Origin: Pyrus communis
Taxonomy: Eukaryota > Streptophyta > Magnoliopsida > Rosales > Rosaceae
DNA: 64,000 nt
Direction: 5' to 3'
NCBI RefSeq assembly: GCF_963583255.1
Contig: NC_084804.1
Span: 25,361,061-25,425,060, forward strand
A program made the position numbers and the translations under genes. Within the stretch, counting starts at the first letter, position 1, and every line of letters starts with the position of its first letter. The notes beneath the pieces are model-generated. The model was not told the DNA's origin, searched no databases, and saw only the letters and a list, made by a program, of their open reading frames with translations. Below, piece after piece: positions 57,569-64,000 of this stretch.

Positions 57569-58240
57569 TCTCTCTCACCTCTGAGGGCGCACTCCTAGCA
57601 AAGCCTTTCGAAATACTCAATTCTTTCTTCTTCCCCAAAGATGATACCAGATGCCTGTAGTACAGATGACCCAGGAGGAAACGGCGGATTGAAGTGTGTT
57701 GATTCATTCACCGCTTCTTCAAAAGCAAAGGTATCTCATATCATCAAGGTCAAAAGCAAAAGTATCTCATATCATGCTCTTTCCCTGCCTTTTTCTTTGT
57801 CCTTGTTCTTACTCGCATGGCAAAGTAAAAGAAGCAATCAGCCGGCACTTGGAGTCAGTCTTCCGATCTGGATCCGACTGCCTCGAATCTATTCCTGATT
57901 GCTTACCTAGTGTGGCTCTCGAGTAGTCATCTTCAACGGAGCAAGTAAGGCAAGTGAAAATGATACATTGAAGCATGTGGAGACAAGGAACAACTGCATA
58001 TGCTGAGCTATCCTCTAACCCTCTTCAATACGAATTGGAAAGATTGAACAAAGAAACAGATAAAAGGAGGAAGCTCAGACCTTCGGGGGAAGACCAAAAG
58101 AATCCTGCTGCCCAGTTCAAGAGTAGCACAAAGGAAAATCAACGATGGGCGGAAACCAGTTCAAGAGAAAGCCTGTGGAATCACCAAGATCAATGCCTCA
58201 ATGCAATTACCAAGGAGAAGATGGAATTTACACTCCATAA
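57569..58240 (+). other. Captured segment in element M, right part
   Basis: Reverse counterpart of about 8176-8880 in B. It contains the doubled TATCTCATATCAT. Weak open frames (57641-57898, 57975-58466) show no known domain, and the second runs into standard element sequence. It ends at CCAGATTTGCG. Confidence 0.7.
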
Positions 58241-60053
58241 CCAGATTTGCGTCCCTAAACTCTTCTCTTTGTTAAGTTACATTCTGCCATGTTTAGTATG
58301 TTTAGTTGCTTTTTGTGTGTTTACTTATGTTTTGTGTGAATCTATGCTTAAAACATTGAGGACAATGTTTGATTTAAGTGTGGGGGTATTGGTAACTAAT
58401 GTTGTTAATGCAAATTCGTGGGATTTTATCACCCATAACTTCAAATGTTTTTCCTTGCTGTTTTAAGGTGTTTTTAAGATGTTTTAGAGTGTTTTAGTAT
58501 GTTTTGTTTTTATAACTCCGAAAATCACATAAAAATTTGAAAAACATGTTTTAAAAAGCCTAAAAAGAGTGTTTTGAGTCGTTTGTGTGTGTTTGTGTCT
58601 TAGGGTACCTTCCAACACAATGATAAGGATTTGGTTTGTAATTGCATGACGGTTAAAAAGAGTTATAAACATAGAGAAAAGTTTGATTTACTCTTGGTAT
58701 ATGCTTGGTTATGGTTATAATGTATGACTTCACATGCAATCATAAAAGAAAAATTCGTTTTTGTAACATGCTTGAAGGAAGGAACTCAAACAAACACTAC
58801 AACCCTGTGAAACTCGAGCCGTTACCTTCTTTGGAGAGTTATTTTCTGTGATTCTTTGTTTTCTAAAGTTGTTGCATGATCTCATTATTCCTTGCTTGGT
58901 TGCTACTTAGAATGCAATTGTATCATGATAGAACTAAATGCTAGAACTTATATCCGTTTCATTCAAAGCATGACATTGAATTGCATAACATATATCAAGA
59001 TGAAGTTGTGTAGTTGCCACCATAACCAAATAGCCTTACTTCCCATATTTCGTATTTGTTGTAAGTTTTAACCCCGTTGAGCCTCGTTTAGCCTATTTTC
59101 TTTGCTAACCACATCACCCCTTACCTAGCCTAGAGTAGGACTTTCTTATACCATTGTTCTTAAAGTTTAGTGAGCATGACTTAAATGAATTCCTTTTGAG
59201 TTACATTATGCAAGAAAATGAGTGTGGGGGAGTAAAAGTTTGTTCTTACGTGTATATGTATGTTTTGAGATTCAAAAGAAAAAGAAGAAGAAAAAAAAAA
59301 AAAAAAAAAAAAAGGAGTGAAAATAAGTAAGAATGAACTCACGAGCTTTGATGGTTGAAGAAAGGGTCCAAAAAGTTGAATATGGCCCTAAGTTTTGTGT
59401 GACTTTCCCTTGGGTGTTCAAAGTTGACTTCTGCGTTCTTAAGGGAATTCTAAGTGCCTAATTCAATACTTTGCTCACTATTGCTTTAAGAATGTTTGTT
59501 TATCCCTTCTTTGTTAGCCAAACACCTTTAGCCCCGTTTCAACCCTTATGCTTCTATCTTGATCGTTATGTGTTCAATAATGTGGAGTTTGGAATTGATA
59601 TGAGCTTATGGAATCACTGGTTCTCATTCTAAGTAGTAGCATTCCATTCATGAGATCATATTCATGTCATTATCGTACATCCAGAAAATGCTTTCCTTGT
59701 TATAACATATGTGAGTGTTCGTCTACATGTGTAGTCAGAAAATCTGTGTGAAAATAGAGTGCATTCTAATAAGGAATTGAGGAAATTCTCTAAGGCATGT
59801 TACAACATTCAAATCATGGTTTTAAAATGCTTAATTGTGAACTAGTATGTGGTGACTATGAGTAAGAATGTACTTAAGTGTAAAGATGGCTAAAATATGT
59901 GGGAATAATGATTTTTAACTTGTCATGTGCATTGGAAATCCCTGAGACGATTGTTGGAAGGTTTAGGTTGTGTTTTACTTGTTTAGTGTCGTTTTGTTTG
60001 TTTTGTTTTTCTGTTTTGCTCGAGGACGAGCAAAAGATAAGTGTGGGGGAATT
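58241..60053 (+). other. Element M 3' region with PPT
   Basis: No gene. PPT-like motifs are AAGTGTGGGGG (about 58377-58387) and GAGTGTGGGGG (about 59219-59229), with a purine tract at 59275-59314. The LTR-adjacent PPT AAGTGTGGGGGAATT (60039-60053) is preceded by a 9-bp hairpin TTTTGCTCG-AGGA-CGAGCAAAA (60015-60036). Confidence 0.82.
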
Positions 60054-60285
60054 TGATAGGAGCATATTTAGGCGACTTACTTAGCTTGTTTTCGTGCATT
60101 CATATTGTTAATTCATAGTTGTTTTAGTAGTTTAAGCCATTTTCGTGTGTTTTTAGGTTCATATGGCTAAGGAAGCAAAAAGATGCATTTTGGAGCAAAA
60201 TTGGACTTGGAATGGATAGCTTATGTTTGGAGCAAAAGGAATGGACGAAATTGAAGGATTCCTAATCCATTGCAGCCACATGCAC
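60054..60285 (+). repeat. Element M 3' LTR, first part
   Basis: TGATAGGAGCATATTTAGGC..., nearly identical to 49551-49782; interrupted by X2. Confidence 0.88.
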
Positions 60286-62234
60286 TGTTGATGTATATTT
60301 CCTTCCTAATGCTAGAATATATTTAGTATAATGGCACAAGCAAGGGTGTCGAATCCGCAGGGACTAATTGGACCTATGTAACTACTTGTTTTGCAAGAAC
60401 TCTAAGAAATGAATCAAACTAAACAAACTAGGCAGATTTGGAAATGAATCAAACTAGTCTAAATAGACAGATTTGTTGTTGTAACTTGAAAGCATGAGAA
60501 AATGAAATAAACACAAATAAATGAATCAACAACTAATGTAATGGTATAGTATCAATGGAAATGAAGCTAGGGATTCGGTTTCACCATTGCTCAACTAAGT
60601 CCATGTTTGTCAAGTTAGTTTATACTCATTCATCTACCTATTTCTTGAGTTTGTTTCACTTGGATATGATCAACCATATGATGTGTGGATTTGATCAAAT
60701 GTCTCTAATCATGAACCTAATTGTGATGTGCAACTTTGGTTCATAATCAAGATTATGTAATGTACAAGAAACTTTCATAAAACCAAAGGGAATAACTCGG
60801 CAGGATGTGTGCTAAACACTCCCTTCATTCATTCACATATCTACCAAGATTATGCATGATGTGTGTCTTAATCTTGGCTACACAACTTAGTGATTAATTC
60901 AAATGATGATCAAACATTAAAATCAACACACTAAATCACCATTAAATCAGAGAATGAAACAAGAAATAGATGGACAAACTGAGCATTCTAACTTAATTAC
61001 ATGGCAAACTTTGCAAGGTTACATCGAATCCCTAGAGGAGGATTAGTTACACTTCATGTTTACAAAGATTTAACATAAAAATAAATAACATGAGTGAACA
61101 TAAGATTAAGAAGGAGAAACCCTTGAAGCAAAACTGATGTTGAAGTCCTTGAAGAGTTCCTTGGTGTTGCTTCTCCAAATGTGGTGCGGATGAAGGTAGA
61201 ATGGCTTGGTTGAATGGTTTCTGCCCTTGGGACAGAAAATGGACAGAGAATGGAGTGAAATGGGAGAGGTTATGGATGTGTGGAAGAGAATGGATAGTTT
61301 CTGTGAGATGGAGAGAGTATCGAATGCAATGGGATGGAGAGGGAGAATGAGAGTGAAATGATGGACAGAAAATGGAGCAAATAGAGTGTGTGTAATGGAA
61401 TGGATGAAGAAGAAAACTTGCGGACCTTTTTTATGTCCAATGAGACTTGTTTTATCAAAAAGAATGTGTCTCCAACAATCAGATTGGATCTTGCATTTGT
61501 TTAACTCAGATGGCTGAGCATAAATCAGATGGAATGATGGGTTTCTGAGGTAGTGGACGCATGGCATGGACAAGGTCTGCAAGCATGTGGTTTGTTTAAT
61601 CAAAATGCATGTGCCCTTGCTGCAACAAGTGAGTGGAACCTGCAATGGTGAATTGGAGCACCAGAAAATGTTTATACAAATCTGGAAATGGGAAGAACAC
61701 ACGGCATGGACAAAGGGATGAGTTGGATTTCTGAAATGATGGCTGCAAGGAGTTACTTGTTTAATCACAATGCATGTGAATTTCTGTAAAGATGAAGTGT
61801 AGAAATGTAATGGAGTGCACGAAATGGATGTTTGTGTTTGTTGGTGTCAAAATGGCTGAAATGAATTAAATGATGGAAATTGGATTGTGAGGAATCTGAT
61901 TTGGTGCTAGAATTGCATCAAATGATGGGATGATATGGGAACACACGGCCAAGGTTGTGACATGCATGTGAATGCATGTTTTGATGTTGGAACCACATAG
62001 GTGACTTCCATGCTTTTGCTTTGTTTAGAATCACCCAATATGGCCAAATTGCATCTCTTAACACTTCACATCTTTTCTGGAATGTTTTTACTTCATTTGC
62101 CTTCCCATTGATCCAAGTTCACCCTTGGCTGCACACTAACACCAAATAGTGTAAAATGCAACTAGTTTAATCCAAAACAATCACAAAGACACCAAATAAG
62201 GAAGATATAAATGCATGCAAAATGTGACTTATCA
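60286..62234 (-). repeat. Solo LTR X2 (1949 bp, family X)
   Basis: TGTTGATGTATATTT...GTGACTTATCA with duplication TGCAC (60281-60285, 62235-62239). Same orientation as X1. A 220-aa frame inside (61106-61768) has no recognised domain. Confidence 0.9.
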
Positions 62235-62239
62235 TGCAC

Positions 62240-64000
62240 CCATAATCATTCACACCTTGCAGCCACATGCATTCACTCTTCATAAATCAGCCACATGCAC
62301 ATTCAATCATTCACACCAAAACCTTGCACATGCAATCCCTTTAATTAATTCAACCTAGCTGTCATTGCACATGCATTCACTCTTTAAGCCACATGCACTC
62401 TCATTCTTTAATCCATACAGCCACAAGACATTATCATTGCACCACATTCAGCCATTCCATCTCCCATTTCAGATTGCATTCCAATCATTCCAACCAAATC
62501 ACATGCATTCCCTTCATAAATCAGCCACATGCACTCATAATCATTCAACCAACCTAGCTGTCATGTTTCCCCTTTCATCATTCACTCACATTCTTTAATT
62601 CAGCCAACACATGCTTACACATGCATTTCCAACCCACATGCATCCTTTAATCATTCAAACATGCAGCCACATTCCCTCCTAGCTGTCATGTTCCCCCCAT
62701 TTCACCTATAAATAAGCATGCATTACACCTCAATTCATTCTCATTCATTCTTCCACATTTCAGAAAATCATCCATTCACACCAAGAAACATCCCCTTGGC
62801 CGTGAGTTTCCCTACAAATCCAAACACCACTCCTCTTCCATTTCCATCACTCCCCAAACCATTCACACCATCAAACTATCCTTAGACCTTGTGCTACAAT
62901 AAAGAGGAAGAGAAGAGGGCCTAAACGTTCATACAATTCAAGTTTGAGTTGTTGGAATGTTTAGGTGTTTCTTTGATTTCAATGTTTAAATTCAATTCTC
63001 TTTGTTTTGTATGTTTGAGGAATGGAAGAAAAGAGTGCTTAAACGTTCATACAATTCAAGTTTGAGTTGTTGGAATGTTTAGGTGTTTCTTTGATTTCAA
63101 TGTTATGAAGAACTAAACCCCCCTTAGCTAGGGGGTGATTCGAAATATATGTTTATACTTGCATTTTGATTTGATTACTTCTAATTGCGTTTCATAAGTT
63201 GTGAATTCAATTTGTTTAACTGTTTTATTGATAACCTATTTATGTATGTTTATTGAGAGTGCACGCTTAATTTTCATGCATGAATATGACGCTAGAATAT
63301 AAGTGAGTTTCACCTAATAGTTATGAACTTATATTCACAAGTAGTGGAGGTTGCTTATAAACAATCGCGTTAAATAAATTCTTGGCATAAGTTTCATGCA
63401 ATCATAGTAACGAATGCCTCGTCAACACTTATAGTTTTCAAAGAACTTAATGATTCTTGCTTGTATCTCTATTATGCAATTCATGTAGGGAACTTGTGGG
63501 GAATGCTTTGGGTTGTCGTATGCAATCATCCAATTCATTAACTTAAGGAAAACTTGACGGTTAATTTAAGCGGACCTAATTAACCCGGGGTGTTGAGAAT
63601 TCATGGTTTATTGAAATGCAATTGGAAATCGTTTTATTATGCAAGTGTAACATGTGTGGAGATGAACCCCTTGGCTAGCATCCATTCATCCATACTTTCA
63701 TCATATTCATTTTTACAATCTGTTCTAATTTTACAAAGTTTTAAGTTTTGTTTTCAAATTCGTCAAAACCTCAATCCCCCTTTACTTTAGTGTCCAATTT
63801 AGTTAGAAAGTGTCTTAGTTTGTGTTTCTAAGTGTTTTGAATCAATTTATTACCCAATTTCGTCCAAAGTAGTCAAAGTGCTCAAAACTGCCCAGATTGT
63901 GTTTTTAAGGCAGTTTTGAGTGTTTTGGTGCTGTTTTGAGTCTTTTGGTTTGTTTAGTGCTTTAAGTGTTTAGTTTTACATTCTTTGAGTCTAGTTTAGT
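62240..64000 (+). repeat. Element M 3' LTR, second part (runs off window)
   Basis: Resumes with CCATAATCATTCACACC. It includes the TATA box (62707-62714) and the doubled 118-bp unit (about 62915-63115), and continues past 64000. It keeps the R/U5 region that the 5' LTR has lost. Confidence 0.88.

Larger units (their letters stand above)
49551..64000 (+). mobile_element. Element M, gene-carrying non-autonomous Athila-type element
   Basis: Plus-strand element: shortened 5' LTR, PBS, mini-gag with a stop, A-rich tract, captured segment with antisense ORF2 (interrupted by O), 3' region, PPT, and a 3' LTR interrupted by X2 and running past the window end. Same organisation as B, so the gene-bearing form has moved as a unit. 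Confidence 0.88.

Overview
The window looks like a plant (most likely eudicot) heterochromatic block made almost entirely of nested LTR retrotransposons. I see no ordinary host gene, rRNA, tRNA gene or CRISPR. Nearly all elements belong to the Athila-type Ty3/gypsy lineage. The evidence is a tRNA-Asp-type primer binding site (TGGCGCCGTTGCCGGGGA), Athila-like Gag, one long Gag-Pol frame, LTRs starting TGATAGGAGCATATTTA, and a polypurine tract AAGTGTGGGGGAATT. A second, unclassified LTR family (called X here) occurs as three solo LTRs. The species cannot be named from sequence alone.

Layout, oldest to youngest, labels mine. D (+) is the base element (39022 to 48232). Its gag is cut by an LTR called F (+, 34980-39021). 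F is cut by E (-, right end 34979) and by solo LTR G. E is cut by an LTR called P (1-927), by LTR H (1322-2081 plus 28057-29935) and by solo LTR X1. H is cut by C (+, 2082-28051). C is cut by B (-, 3931-13862) and A (-, 14436-26171). On the right, D is cut by X3, I, J and K. K is cut by M (+, from 49551 past the window end), and M contains O (-) and X2. Eleven insertions have matching 5-bp target site duplications readable on both sides, so the order is well supported.

Element A is intact and very young. It has a 1847-aa Gag-Pol with all catalytic motifs, and its two LTRs differ by one base seen by eye plus one unit of a 21-bp repeat. B, C and M are non-autonomous relatives carrying a 'mini-gag' frame without capsid, zinc knuckle, protease or polymerase. 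B and M also carry the same captured ~2-kb segment with a convergent gene (ORF2, 223/230 aa). ORF2 has an LxLxLxL (EAR-like) N-terminus, a four-heptad leucine zipper and a Pro/Met/Ser tail, and it has its own TATA-like upstream region.

The two most interesting points are this retrotransposon-borne ORF2 family, and a short intron-like segment (59-65 nt, always 2 mod 3, phase 1) kept at the same place before the reverse transcriptase domain in five element copies. In A, splicing it would stop translation just before reverse transcriptase. This suggests a splicing switch between Gag-protease and Gag-Pol.
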